Of a stretch of DNA of 64,000 bases, positions 1 to 11,887 are shown piece after piece. Made by a program: the position numbers and the translations under genes. The notes beneath the pieces are model-generated. The model was not told where the DNA came from. It worked only from the letters and a program-made list of their open reading frames with translations, and searched no databases. This stretch comes from Salticus scenicus (Eukaryota; Arthropoda; Arachnida; Araneae; Salticidae). Location of the stretch: assembly GCA_963930645.1 (NCBI GenBank), contig OZ005662.1, positions 100,920,436 through 100,984,435 of the forward strand, read 5' to 3'. Numbering within the stretch: position 1 is the stretch's first letter; each line of letters opens with the position of its first letter.

Positions 1-2150
1 ATTATTAATTTTAAACGCAAAATAAGCTGAATAGTTTTTACTGATGTATACAATGTTTATGGTTCGTTTACAAAGACACACGAAAGAATTTCGTAACATT
101 AGAGCCTATGGACAAATTTTTAATTTAAGCGCGCACTTTAAAGCGTTTATGCCGAATTGAACTTATTAAAGTTAACATACATTATAAAGATGCTTAAAAT
201 CATGTTTACTTATAAAAAAGGTTGTGTATAAACTAAATAATTTATGGAACCATACAAAATAATTCCGAGTATGTACTGTAATCATCCAAATAATGTCAAA
301 TTAGTTTGAAATATTAATGAGTTATAATTAATTAGGTTTATTCTTATTATTGGCGTTTATAATGACTGTGGCTACTTTTCAGTGGTGGCTTCAGAAATTC
401 CCCGACGGGGGGGCACCGGTTCCCCGACAGGGGGGCACTATATGTAGAAACATTTTTACAGGCATATTTAACATCATGCACCTACCTGTCAGTGTCTATA
501 AGCTATGTTAAATATACAATGATATTTTTTTTTTGTTTGTTTGTCCGTTTTTTTAAAGTGCTTCCGTACCTTATATTATTTTTAACACCAAATAAGATAA
601 GAAATAGGAGGGGATTATAAGTTTGAAGCCTTTGTGTGTTTGAGGCACTGTAACATCCAAACGAATAGACAGTCTTTAATGCAATTTTCCCTTTATTAAA
701 AATAATAATAATAATAAAATAAAATAAATAAAGGCTGATTTAATCGGGATGGTTCTTAGTAAAATTCTGTTTGATAGATTGTTTTTTTAATCAAAATGTA
801 ATTTTTCAGGTCACTTTGCATTAAGATTTTAAAATTTGCGTGCCAGCAGTATTCCTTTTTTCATATTATTCGGCTAAGACATGCGAGCTTGCAATCTTCC
901 GAATTTAAATCATGTTAGATTATAAATCCCGTATTTGTTTTGCATTGGAGCTGAAAAACAAGTATTTTAAAAATCTTGAATTGTAAACCGATTTTGGTAA
1001 GAGTTAAAAATTGGTTAAAAATAATATGAGTTCACAGTCAAACTTTTTTCAATTCATTTCAAAATTACTGAGTTTTAAGATATTTTTAAAAAAATTTAAA
1101 GTGATTTTTTTTTCCCTTTCAGGCCATTTTGCATTGACATTTTAAATTAATTTTACAAGCTGCCAACCTTTTAACTTCCAATTCATGTTAGATGATAAAT
1201 CACGTTATATCATTATCATTATCATATTATAGAAATGCATTGTTTTTAACAAAAAAAAAAAAAAAAAAAAAAAATTGGTTTTGTCAAAAATTAAAAATAA
1301 TGATTATGATTTCACAGTAAAAAACTCCTAAATTCAGTTGAAAATTAGAGTTTTGAAAGACAAATTATATTTAATTAAATTCATCACCAGTGCCACATTT
1401 ACATTTCTTAATTTATAAGCTAGTGTTCTTCCAGCTGAAAATTAGAGATTTTATGGAAAAATTAGAGTATTAAATTCAAGGTAGATTGTTTTTATAAAGT
1501 TAGGTTTTCACTTAATCGCCGTGTCATCTCGTCGATGTATCGAGCTATTCCCTACCCTCCTAAAATAATATATATGTAATATGTATATAAAAAAAAAGAA
1601 AGAAAAAAAGTAAATCATGCATATTGGAGCATGATCATAGTTGTGAAAAAATAAATAGAGTCAAAGACATCCAACAAATGTCAGATAAAACTTCCTTCTT
1701 AACATGGTATACATTTCATTTGTAACCAAGTATATACATATTACATTTCTCTTAAATGTTCAAATTTTACTTACAATATGCTGATTTAAATATGCACTTA
1801 AGGTATAATTTTCTCATAATCATACAACATCAATATTAAAATTACGTTATTTAATCTTCATAATGTTAAATACTTCATGAACAAATGCAGTAGACTTCCA
1901 GAAATCCGCATGTTGTAACCAATGTAACTATCAAACCGACAGTAAAATTTTTAATATGAAAAGTTCAAGATAGCACTGATATTAACAATGATTCATCAGA
2001 AATTGAATCTCACGAAACACAGAAAGTCAATTTTATGCAGATTACTTTCTGTTGATGATAAATTTTAAATGCATTAATGCTATAAACAATAAATAATAAT
2101 TGTTCATAAATAACAATAAATAAATAAAATAAAAAACAATTTTTGCCTAT

Positions 2151-2908
2151 TAAAACCCGAATAAACGACTACGTCAGAAACGCCAAATTAAAATATTGCA
2201 AATGCATACAGCTGTTTCGGTAGCCTAAAGCGTACCGTCTTCAGTGCAAAAAGGATTCTGAATCAGGAGAAATGCGGAATCAGGAAAGATCCCATTGATA
2301 TGCATAATTCTTGGGGCATTTATAGTATTTCCTGTCAGTGTGGTTTATCATATATTGGCCAAACTAAACGCAGTCTTAAATTTCGTCTAAAAGAACATAT
2401 GAATTACGTCCGCAAACAAGAAACCAATAAATCGGCTATTTCTAAACATTGCTGGGAGGAAAATCATAATTTTAAATTTAATTCAGCTAAAATAATTTGC
2501 AGACCTAAATCCATTAATGAACTCGATTTCTTTAAAGCTTTTCATATTTATAAAAATTTTAAAAACCTTGTAAATTGTGATTTCGCTGTTCCCTATTTGT
2601 CTGACTGTTGGAATTTTTATATTCAATCCACATTTTCTTAATTTTTCTACTGTTTACACAGCTAACTTTCTTAAATTCCTATTGGCCACTCTCCCCACCT
2701 TTCCCGTAATCCTGTTGGTTGAACTAAATCCGGCCCCTCTCCTATATATAAGAGCATTTCTCCTGATTCAGAATCCTTTTTGCACTGAAGACAGTACGCT
2801 TTAGGCTACCGAAACAGCTGTATGCATTTGTAATATTTTAATTTGGCGTTTCTGACGTAGTAGTTCATTCGGGTTTTAATATTCCAACGCCAAGTCTCCT
2901 GTTATTAT
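2151..2908 (+). mobile_element. Truncated Penelope-like retroelement with inverted terminal repeats
   Basis: A GIY-YIG endonuclease tail (see 2219-2641) is flanked by inverted copies of about 120 bases. The left arm is 2151-2273 and the right arm is about 2756-2908; they share the motifs TAAAACCCGAA, ACGTCAGAAACGCCAAA and CTGAATCAGGAGAAA in opposite orientation. The insertion is bounded by a 13-bp direct repeat, AATTTTTG[C/T]CTAT, at 2138-2150 and 2909-2921. Penelope-like elements make target duplications of about this size and can carry their terminal repeats inverted. The reverse transcriptase part is missing, so this is a 5'-truncated copy. Confidence 0.8.
2219..2641 (+). pseudogene. GIY-YIG endonuclease domain of a Penelope-like element (5'-truncated)
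   Basis: The frame opens before the first ATG (2300) and ends at TAA 2639-2641. From that ATG it gives 113 residues. The domain starts with GIYSISCQCG followed by SYIGQTKRS and RLKEHM, matching the GIY-x(10-11)-YIG block and the following basic helix. A CxC pair, as seen in the Penelope subgroup, lies between the two halves. The conserved Arg after YIGQTKRS is present. The C-terminal part, with FHIYKNFKNLVN, matches the minus-strand relic at 23577-23775. In intact elements this domain follows the reverse transcriptase, which is absent here. Confidence 0.8.
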
Positions 2909-3540
2909 AATTTTTGTCTATATTTAAAAAAAAAGTAATAAAAGCTAATATACTTGTAATAGAAGCTTATATTGTATAATAACATGTTGTGTAAAATTTT
3001 GTATCTTACTGTATTAGACAAATTTTAATTTCTTAATTCAAGAAAAAATTAAATTAAATTTCATTATATGCATATTTCTTACTAAGTTGCTTATTCTCTT
3101 TAATTTTTTCTTTTCTTCTTTAATTATGTTAATTATTTTCCAAGCATACTTATGTGTATTTTTCCTCATTTTTTATGCATTACAGTATCAAAATCTCGTT
3201 TCATAAATGCTAATTTTCATAAAATACACATAATTTTTTCCCAATTTGTGTGGATTTCTGGGAATCTCCTGCATACACATTAAATTTAAATTTAAAATTA
3301 AAAAAATAAAATCCATTTACGTATTATTGTAACTGAATTCGGCTTTTGGGATAGGTTTTATCAAATATTGTTACTAATTTCTTTGATCTTGCACTGTGAA
3401 TCCCTAAAATCATAAAATTTTGCAACCTACTTTCTGCACTGGAAGTTCTGAGGTAGTTTTTCACTATTCTAACATTTATATATTGAACCGACAGATGTTT
3501 CAGTCGTTGGCTGAATTATTTCATAATTATTAATATATTT

Positions 3541-3685
3541 TATGGTTGGTTGGTTGGTTGGGTTTTAACGTTGCACTAGTGCTGCTCAATAGACAATTGG
3601 CGACCGTCTGGGACTCACCCTATCCTTAAGGATGGCCCGGAAACATGCCATCACAATTTTGATCTTCCACGGAGGGGATAATATT
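3541..3685 (-). mobile_element. Retroposon 3' end with (CCAA)n tail
   Basis: The plus strand begins with four GGTT units (3544-3560), which read as a CCAA tail on the minus strand. The body (ATTGGCGACCGTCTGGGA, then GCCATCACAATTTTGATCTTC) matches a longer same-strand copy at 22140-22620 and a plus-strand copy at 60345-60500. A simple tail plus a shared 3' region suggests a SINE or a non-LTR 3' end. No promoter boxes or coding sequence are clear. Confidence 0.5.
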
Positions 3686-5255
3686 TTTTTATGAAAAAAA
3701 AAAAAAATGCTGAATGAAAAATTTCAATATGACTTTTGAAGATAATAATAAAATATAAACATTCATGAGCGGCTGAATTGATAAAATAGAGCAAGAATAT
3801 TCTTTACTGTTTCCGAAATTTTTGATTTTCATACAAACAAGCATTAAAAATCGGTAAAAGTTGTATTGTTCCCCGATTGCCTTTTTTTTCCTTCTCTTTT
3901 GTTCCCTGACTCTCTAGCAAAAAGTAATTGAAAGTAAATTTTAAAAAGAGAAATTCATTTTTAATTTGTTGGTGATGCAGAGTGTCGCGATGTAAAATAA
4001 ATATAACAATTTTAATTTCATATAATTATTAAAACGACTCTTAATTACACGGAAATATTTTAATGCTTTGAATTTGACAGATATTAAACAAATTATCGTT
4101 GTAAAATTTCACGAATAGTTAAAAGAATTTTCTCTTTAGAAATAGAATGCAAAAAACAAATCTTATTAAAAGGTCTCGATTATCTTACTTATTTCATTTC
4201 TCATTGTTAAAGCTGTCTTTAAGTTCTAAAGCAAAAGCGACACATCAGCCGACATAGACACACAATATTTGAAAACAGTAAGGAAATGTGACTTAAATCA
4301 ATATGCAAATTATATTTTGGTGATCTATTTGAATTAAATTTCTTTCTTTTTTGTTCTTATTAAGCGGAGGGGGGGGGGGGAATTAAGATTGTTTTTCCCG
4401 ATGTACTTTTTAAAGAGATATCTTATTCTTAAAAATTTCCAGGGAAGAAAAAAAAAATCATATGTGTGTGTGTGGTCTAGTTGCTGTTCACAGACAAAAA
4501 GGGAAATGGAAACATACGTAGCCTACATGCTTTTTGTCCATTTCAAAGAGAGCTGGATAATAGGCAATAAAAAAGTGATTTCTTCACAGAAGCATCGCAA
4601 GTGTGATTTTAGAAGATAAGGAATAGATAAGGAATGGGTCAATCCTTGTAATAATAATCGCCGCTTTCTTTCCTGTTGTCGTTCCCACCAACTGACATAG
4701 AAGAGGAATAGATAGTATCCAAAGCCATCGCAGTTGCATGCCATTAGTTTTTCTGGGGAAAAAAAAAAAAACTTCTCTAGAAAGACAAACTCCGAATGAT
4801 GAAAAGGAAAAAAATATTTTGTTGCTGAACAAAGGGTGAAAAAAAGGGTATTTTTTTCCCCGACAGATTTTGAGAATCTGCCCCGATGGGGGGGCATGAA
4901 CTCCCCTACAGGGGGGCCTGAGCCCCCCCGGCCTCCCTGCTGACGCCACCCCTGCTACTTTTCCGGGGTGCATAAAGGGTAAATACTGGAATTTTATACT
5001 ATTACGGTCTGTAGTCTGTATTTCTTAAAAGTGTATTTTAGCATGGTTACACCCCATCAAATATAATGAAATTTTATTAGAATTTTAAAAGCATGTTTTC
5101 CTGTTGAAAAATGTGGGCATAGAATTCATAATTAGTTTAAAGGTTACTCAAAATATTTTCGATATGCTATGTAATTTTTTTTTTTTTGTATGAAATTTGG
5201 TATTTATGAATTTCAGGGAAATAATACAAGACCGTCGTTTATTATGAATACATAT

Positions 5256-5877
5256 TGTTGCGTACTTGGGGGTTCCTAAGTTGTCCGAGAATGAAAGGTG
5301 AAACTTGCTAAAATTCAGTGATTTATTCACAGAAAGTTCCAGAAAAATACAGTTCTATAAACCAAGTATCGGCTTCAATTCAACCAGTAAACATAGCTTA
5401 AACAACAGCCATTAACAACAAAACAACAGTACAAACTGTTTATCAATAACACATAAAGCAAGTCTCATTCAAAGAGGCTCAAAGCAAAGCAAGCATTTGA
5501 CGAAACTGACACAGATCTGAGATTGGCCGCCTTGGCTAAAAAAATGCTCCTTTCATTTTCATACTATTCTATCGAACACAGGTTGTTCTGGAAAATTCTC
5601 GTTTCTCATCAGCCAGTGAGATTAGAGCTTCCATATTTGGTATATCCCTAATAAGGATTTTCTCGCCAAGGTCGCCAAAAATCGCCAAGGAGGGAAACAG
5701 TCACCAAATTTGGCGCCAAATCCATTCCTTCCCTTATTGGAGCTTTTTAAAATAAAATTAGGCTATTTTAACGCTAAAACGACTAGAAATGCACAAAATT
5801 AGCATTTTATCGACTTACTAAGGCTCTTTGAAAGAATTTATACAAAAATAAATGCAATTATTTACAATTCCGTAACA
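5256..5877 (+). mobile_element. Probable solo LTR
   Basis: Starts TGTTGCG and ends CGTAACA, an imperfect short inverted repeat with TG...CA ends. It interrupts the Helitron-like copy, whose sequence resumes at about 5878. Its right third (motifs AAGGATTTTCTCGCCAA, TTGGAGCTTTTTAA) is matched in reverse at 63033-63290, where the end reads TGTTACG. I see no convincing target duplication (left flank ACATAT, right flank CTTTAT), so the call rests on the termini and the second copy. Confidence 0.45.
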
Positions 5878-6090
5878 CTTTATATGATATACAAATAGGT
5901 ATTCAAAAAGAGATATAGCAGGGGGTTGAGGGGGGCGGTAGCCCCCCTCAGAAATGTATCTGATTATGATAATAGGTCAATCGAATCAGTATATACTATT
6001 ATATAATAAGGAATAAATAAATATGACCTATTGAATAATGTCTGATGCAAATAGGACGTTGAGGCTCCTGATCTGCAGATCCACTAGTTT

Positions 6091-6457
6091 AGTTAAATTA
6101 CATATAATTAGAAATGCACATTGAAACACAACACATACGGAAGTTTAAATATTTTCAGTGGGATTCATATAGCGGTATTTAAAGGGTTAAATAGATCAGA
6201 AAATGTATAAATCTATCGAAAATCCAAAGTCGAAAATTTTTACGCATCCACTTTCTTCTACTGAATATAGGATGAAGTTAATAAACTGCTATTTCTATCG
6301 ATTTAACACAGACATTTTTGCATATTTAATTAATTAGAGGTGAAAATATTTATAATCAGGCACTAATTGCGAATTGTTAAACAGTTTCATGAAACCTGTC
6401 TTGTAGTAAAAATAAGACCAGTTAAATAATAATAATAATAATAATAACGATAAATAG
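6091..6457. repeat. Dispersed repeat, copy 1 (see 17716-18097)
   Basis: Nearly identical to 17716-18097, from TTAAATTACATATAATTAG through to an AATAATAACGATAAATA tail. Flanks differ on both sides, so this is a dispersed rather than segmental copy. The trinucleotide run at the right end is typical of a minus-strand retroposon tail. No coding potential is visible. Confidence 0.6.
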
Positions 6458-6957
6458 ACAACAACAAATACAAAGGGTGTTAGGGTAAGCGCTACAGCCG
6501 AAAGGCTGGCATGACCTCAAATGATCCAAGAAGAGGGGAATAGGAAGCGAAGAATCCGTGTAAGAAACCAGTCCTGAACTATTAAAAAAGAGCCAAAAAA
6601 TAAACAGCCCACACAGCACACTTCCTTGAAACAAGGTTGGCTTTAAAGTGAATTTACCATGACAGAGCAAAGTTGCTAATTCAAGGATATCTCAGACCAA
6701 CTTCAAGTTTGGAAAATTACGCATGCCAAATCAAGCATATTTCTGGCTTAAAATTTCCTTGACGTCAAGTAACTGTCCGCGCATGCTCTTACTTCTTATT
6801 TGCATATAGTTGCCTTGCTACATCTGTTATCATGTTGTTGTCATCTCGCGAAATACGAAGCGAGTGCGGGTGACATTAAATTGAAGGTAAATGATTATTG
6901 ATTTATTTTTATAATAACTTGTCTAAATAAAATAAAGCGGTAATGTTTTAAAGTGTA
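6458..6957. other. Unassigned AT-rich sequence
   Basis: About 6470-6660 could be a minus-strand non-LTR 3' region feeding the trinucleotide tail at 6422-6447, but I see no diagnostic motif. A short, less AT-rich stretch lies at 6760-6880. Nothing else is supportable. Confidence 0.3.
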
Positions 6958-8073
6958 CACCGTGTCCCAAAACTTTAGACCGTCAATAAAATTTGCAATA
7001 ACATAAAAATTAATAAGGTACAATTAAAATTCGTGAGATAGGCAATAAATAAAAACAGTTTTGCAGATACACACATATGACTTATGATCAAAAGTTTGAA
7101 ATTATAAAATGTACATTGAATGATATAAAAATGCGCTGTCCCAAAAGTATAGACACAATACGGCATTGCATGTTTTCTTTTACATTTTTGTTCACAAAAT
7201 AAATTATTTTTATTGTCGTCTGCTTCTGTAAATGTAGAATAATTTTTTCCTTTAATTGAAATATCGTCTGCTATATAATTAGCATTATAATTTAATGAGT
7301 TCAATGTATTGTTTTGTTTGTGATTCGGAAAAGACGTTTCCTGCGTATTCTGATAAAAAATGCCACGTTCTAAAGAAATTTCTAAAGATGAAATTATTAA
7401 GATTTTAAAATTAAAAGCGCAAGGACAAAATCCAGTACAAATATTGAGAAGAATAAAGAAATCCTTGAGCAGTATTTATAGAGTCAGGAGATCAGATGGA
7501 ATATGGAATACTCGAAAGCGAGTCGGAAACCAAAGAAAACAACGCTACTTGATGATAGAATGTTATTAAATAAGGCTTCTGTTGATAATTTATCTGTGCG
7601 TGGAATTGCATCAACTTCCAGAATTTCAAAAAGTACTCGGAGATCTTATCTCGTAAAATATATGAAAATGGAAAGCAATATACATGCGTAAAATGACTTA
7701 AAAACTGCAATTGACAAAGCGTGGTATAAAAAAACTCCTTCTATAATTTAATGCTTAATTAATTCTATGGAACAACGTGTATTTCATGTTATAAAGTGTC
7801 GTGGAAATACAATTTAATATTAAAAGTAAGTTTTTAGTTACTCTTATAAATGTAAAGCCAAAAAACACTTACAGGTGGTCTATACTTTTGGACAGCACAT
7901 TTTTATATAATTTAACGTACATTTTATAATTTTAAACCTTTGACCATATTTTATATGTGTATATCAGCAAAACTGTTTTTGTTTATTACCTATCTAGCGA
8001 ATTTTAATTGTACCTTATTACTTTTTATGTTAATGCAAGTTTTATTGATTGTCTAAACTTTTGGGACACAGTG
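6958..8073 (+). mobile_element. Tc1/mariner-type transposon with long IR/DR ends, internally deleted
   Basis: Flanked by TA on both sides (6956-6957 and 8074-8075). The terminal inverted repeats are about 200 bp, beginning CACCGTGTCCCAAAACTT and CACTGTGTCCCAAAAGTT. Each end has two copies of a short direct repeat: outer GTCCCAAAACTTTAGAC at 6963-6979 and inner GTCCCAAAAGTATAGAC at 7138-7154, with counterparts at 8051-8067 and 7878-7894. This is the IR/DR layout known from Tc1 subgroups such as Sleeping Beauty. Only the N-terminal DNA-binding part of the transposase remains (7360-7688), so the copy is non-autonomous. Confidence 0.85.
7360..7688 (+). pseudogene. Tc1 transposase N-terminal fragment, frameshifted
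   Basis: The first frame (7360-7569) starts MPRSKEISKDEIIKILKLK and continues with a helix-turn-helix pattern, as in the first paired-like domain of Tc1 transposases. The reading then continues in another frame (from about 7503) with KKTTLLDDRMLLNKASVDN and SVRGIASTS, like the linker and second helix-turn-helix. The two frames differ by one base-shift, so the gene is broken. The whole DDE/D catalytic domain is missing. The start ATG lies about 200 bases inside the inner direct repeat, as expected for this family. Confidence 0.7.
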
Positions 8074-8209
8074 TATTTCCAGGAATCAAATATTAAAGTT
8101 TTACTTTACTTTTACGGTAACAGATGCCATTTTATGAAATGTATTCCTTTTAGGGTGGTTTTTAATAGTTTGAAAATAATTTTAACTCAACTTAATTATT
8201 CATAAGATA

Positions 8210-9890
8210 AAACAAGAAAGAAAAATTATGCAGCACGCATTGATAAGTAACACTTTCCAACTGTACGTAATTGTTGTATCGAATAACTTTTAATCTGAAA
8301 AAGTTAATTATATCATATTCTATACAAAAAATATTTTAGAATATTAAAAATTCATGTGAATATTTTTATGATTTTTACAATCGAAAGATTTTAAATATAA
8401 CTTTTAAAAAATTCTGTCCTAAAACTTAATCCATTGACTTTTTTTTTTTTTTTTTTTTTTTTTGTTGTTGTTGTCTCTGTAAACAAACTAGTTGCACAGG
8501 ATCCATTACTGTCATTTTAAATAGGGAACACACCTTAGTGAACTTGATTGTATCATTTTTTAAAAAATCTAAAAATATTTACCGACGCTAGGAGCCGGAA
8601 ACAAACAGATAGAAAGATAGACTGACAGATACACAAATTGAAATCACATTTTCACTAAAAATAGAAGAAAGTGTTAAAACGCTTAATGTAAACGAAAGTG
8701 CTATTCTAGCAAATTTTTATTAATTGCTCTTAATGTAACTGAATATTTTTGTGTGGCCCTGTAAATCTAATGCTAATCATACTATATTATATAGAAGGCA
8801 GTCTTTTGTGCATACGAATGATTTATTTCAATTGCATTAAGCTTTGTGCAAAGTAAAATTATTTAAATTTAGTTTGTAAAAATAACTCTCACAGAACGCA
8901 ATGCTTTGGAATACTTTTAAGTGCCCTGTACACAAAAAAGTTAGAAATGTACTCGATTTTACATAGGAAACATCCGAAAGGGAACTTGAATAACATAATA
9001 AAATTTCATAAAAGTTTCTATGCATTAATGGTATTAAAATATGGTTTATAGAAACTCCTCTCATAGAACACACAGCTTTCGAATATTTTTGGGTGCCCCT
9101 GTCCACAAACTAGTAGAGGTATAAACGTCATTTTCAATAGGGAACACCCGATTGTGAACTTGAATAACATATATCAGTTTCAAAAAATTCCATAAATATT
9201 TACGGGAGTTAAAGCACGGTCAGACAGAGAGACAGACGAACATATACACAAATTGAAATCATATTCACACTTGACAAATGTTAGAAAGTGTTAAAAACGC
9301 TTTATGTAAACGAAAGTACAAATCTAGCAAATTTTTATTAATAGCTTTTAATATAAATGAATATTTTTGTGTCACCATGTAAATATAATGCTAATCATGC
9401 TATATGCTATGCAAAGCATTCTTTTGTGCACGCAAATAATATATTATTTCACTTTCATAAAACTTCGTAGAAAATAAAGGTATGAAAATATAGTTTATAG
9501 AAATATCTCTCATAGAACGCAATGCTTTGGAATACTTTTGAGTGTCTCTGTACATAAACAAGTGGTGATATTTACTCTATTTTCTACAGGAAACATTCAG
9601 TAATGAACTCGAATAATGTATTTCTATTTCATTAAGATATGTGTACAGTAAAGATATAAAAATATGGTTTATAGAAATACCTCTCATAGAACACAATGCT
9701 TTGAAATACTATTAATGGCATTGCATATACTTTATAACTAAAAATACATTTTAATAGCACAATAAAATGTATACAATTGAAATCCCTCAAAGTTTTTAGA
9801 ATTTTAATCTCATGTACCGGACTTGATACAGAGAAAGGAAATAGTTCTAATGAGAATCTGTATATATATATTTTAATCATATTTCCAAGA
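8210..9890. repeat. Diverged tandem repeat array, about 600-bp units
   Basis: Units share AAAGTGTTAAAA.CGCTTA, AATGTAA(A/C)GAA(A/T)GT, AATTTTTATTAAT and ACTGAATATTTTTGTG (8640-8830, 9240-9450), and the block ATAGAACGCAATGCTTTGGAATACTTTT (8885-8930, 9500-9545; partial at 9060-9095 and 9680-9712). A single-unit relative sits at 41330-42110. Several units begin with short GACAGAT/GACAGAC runs. This resembles the internal arrays of the Helitron families elsewhere here, but no terminal hairpin is visible. Confidence 0.55.
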
Positions 9891-10012
9891 ATTTATATTT
9901 CCATATTATGGAAATATAATTTTACACAAGCTTAAGCAGCTTGAACTAATTAATTGCTAATTCCTTAAAACTCAGAAATATTGAAACAGTAAAGTTGTTA
10001 TGTAAAACTATT

Positions 10013-10346
10013 AATAACACTGCTCTGCAGGAAAAAAAAAAAAAAAAAATGGAGTTCTGATACCATTCTTTCTGATTCTCATGTAAAATGACCTCCTGAA
10101 TCCGAATATGGATCCCATTTTGTCCAGACACCCACCGTTTTCTAGAAATATCACCCCCTCCCTCAATTTCTTTCCCTCTTCAATATTTTTATGACCATGA
10201 ATTTGATTTGAAGAATGAATAATAATTAATTTAACACCTAAAAATTATATATACACATATGTATATAAAGTTTAAAAAATTACATTAATAACAGATTTAA
10301 GATGCTTAAATTTAATGCTTAATTTCAGTGGTAAATCCCCCCCCCC

Positions 10347-10386
<40 letters not shown>

Positions 10387-10649
10387 GTCATAAATGTCCA
10401 TGTTTTACAAATTTCCAATTCTGTCGCCCCTCAGAAGATATTTAACAGTTAAAATAATCCTCCCCCCCCCCTCCTAAAAATCAAATTTATAGCCATAAAA
10501 TCACCAAAAAATGATAAAAAATAGGGGGCCATTCCTAAACATCTTTGGGTTATAGGGTATGGGCGTCAGATTCGAAATCAGGAGGTTATTTTACATAAGA
10601 CTGTGTTGAAATGGTGTTAGAGGCAATTTTCATGCCGAGCAATGTAATC
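10013..10649. mobile_element. Inverted-repeat MITE, copy 1
   Basis: Begins AATAACACTGCTC and ends with an approximate complement, GAGCAATGTAATC. Homology between the arms extends about 120 bases (motif ATGTAAAATGACCTCCTGAA left, its complement near 10575-10605 right). The whole element is repeated at 14422-15034. The interior holds a C8-A36 homopolymer (about 10339-10381). No target duplication was identified. Confidence 0.6.
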
Positions 10650-11135
10650 TTTAGATAATGTTGTATTATCTTTTAAATTCTCATTTAAAATTACTAATTT
10701 TATACTAAGGATATAAGAAAAAGCGTGCGTGTTAGTTTTTTAAGGAAGAAAAGGTTACCTTAATGCAATTTTTACTTCAAAATAAAGGACATTTTTTTCT
10801 TTGTTAAGTTGACGTTAAAACCTATTCAAATTCAAAGTACAATAATTACCTTGTCTTGGATTGTGATATCGGCAAGAAAAGGGACATAAGACAAAAATAG
10901 CAAAATTGAGTTCATTTAACTGAAAAATGTGTATTGGGTTCCCCAGTGGGCACGAAAAGCATCATATCTTTATCTCACAATTTACCCACATGAGATACAT
11001 TTATGTCAGTTTTATTGTAGGCTAATCAATGCTTTATTTTTATCCTTAGGCTGATTTTTCAATGCAACTTTTCCGATGTGCGATATAATGTAATCCTGAG
11101 CAAATACAAATAATCTGATAGACATATCCTCTATG

Positions 11136-11310
11136 CAGGGCTCTCAGCAGTCACAATTTTGATAACCACTTTTTTTTTTCTTTTAAAGTAATTATTAAGT
11201 TTTAAGTAATTATTATTAATCATTTGTAGTATATATATCTTCGAAAGAATAATACAAAGATTGCCTTATATAAAAAAAGGTATTCTAAACAGTGATTGCT
11301 GAGAACCCTG
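11136..11310. mobile_element. Small hAT-like MITE
   Basis: Ends CAGGGCTCTCAGCAGTCAC and, in reverse, CAGGGTTCTCAGCAATCAC (19 bp, two mismatches). The flanks CTCTATG and CTGTATG are similar over seven bases, suggesting a decayed 8-bp duplication. The interior is AT-rich and non-coding. Confidence 0.6.
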
Positions 11311-11649
11311 CTGTATGCCTCATTTATAGAAACTACGATTGGAATAATTAAATAACTGTTCAAATATCAACTAAAATATTTAGAATATCAACTAGAAGAA
11401 TAAAAACATGAATTAAAAAAAAAAAAAAAAAGGATAGTAATTAACAAACTAGTAAAGATATGAATCCAGTAAAAGTTATAAATACTAGCTAATTTGTCTT
11501 ATAACTCCTGAAAAAATATAATATATACATATAATCCTTTTGATAATAAAAGGATATATTTAGTGATTTTGTTTCTGTTTCTCGGCTTTCACAATGTTTT
11601 AAAATCACAAAACTAAATTTAAAACTGGTGTACAATCAATATTTAAACT

Positions 11650-11810
11650 TTAAAACTTCTTCACACACCATATATTTTAAGCCAGCACAACCAGTTTCGA
11701 AAGGACGTAGCCTTTCTTCATCTGGTGCAAAAAAACACGTACTACTGCCTTGAAGGCAAAAGCAACGGTTATTCTGGCTTAAAATTTATAGTGTGTGAAG
11801 AAGTTTTAAA
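11650..11810. repeat. Foldback element with Penelope-like/hammerhead-like core
   Basis: Arms of about 38 bases (TTAAAACTTCTTCACACACC left, complement right) enclose about 90 bases. The core carries GTTTCGAAAGG (11694-11704) and CCTTTCTTCATCTG (11711-11724). Read on the minus strand this is CAGATGA, a stem GAAAGG/CCTTTC, then GAAAC. The same arrangement occurs in the Penelope arms at 2214-2244 and 2785-2815. It may be a solo Penelope terminal unit. Confidence 0.4.
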
Positions 11811-11850
11811 ATATTATTTTTATATTATATAGATATTTCTCGGCTTTTAC

Positions 11851-11884
<34 letters not shown>

Positions 11885-11887
<3 letters not shown>

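Larger units (their letters stand above)
380..4954. mobile_element. hAT-type DNA transposon, 4.6 kb, no intact transposase
   Basis: The left end begins CAGTGGTGGCTTCAG and the right end, read in reverse, begins CAGGGGTGGCGTCAG, giving a 15-bp imperfect terminal inverted repeat. Both ends are flanked by the same 8 bases, CTACTTTT (372-379 and 4955-4962). An 8-bp duplication and CAG-type ends are the hAT signature. Subterminal sequence is rich in runs of C or G with the motif CCCCGAC. No hAT transposase frame is visible. Inside lie a Penelope-like insertion (2151-2908) and a retroposon (3541-3685). The rest is AT-rich with homopolymer runs. Confidence 0.8.
1..6087 (+). mobile_element. Old Helitron-like copy, interrupted by two later insertions
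   Basis: The pieces 1-379, 4963-5255 and 5878-6087 match, in order, parts of a longer copy at about 35400-37224. Examples are the sequences near 290-340 against 36230-36290, 5030-5150 against 36390-36490, and 5925-5960 against 36680-36720. The right end has the Helitron 3' form: a palindrome GATCTGCAGATC (6070-6081), two bases, CTAG (6084-6087), then T. The copy starts outside the window. A hAT element (380-4954) and a probable solo LTR (5256-5877) split it. No RepHel coding sequence is visible, so it is non-autonomous or decayed. Confidence 0.6.

Noticed and set aside
4523..4973. Two overlapping minus-strand frames of 124-129 codons
   Set aside because: They run through homopolymers and the C/G-rich end of the hAT element; composition is not protein-like.
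8439..8463. Long homopolymer T and A runs throughout
   Set aside because: Common low-complexity sequence in AT-rich genomes; not reported individually, and lengths may also be affected by assembly.
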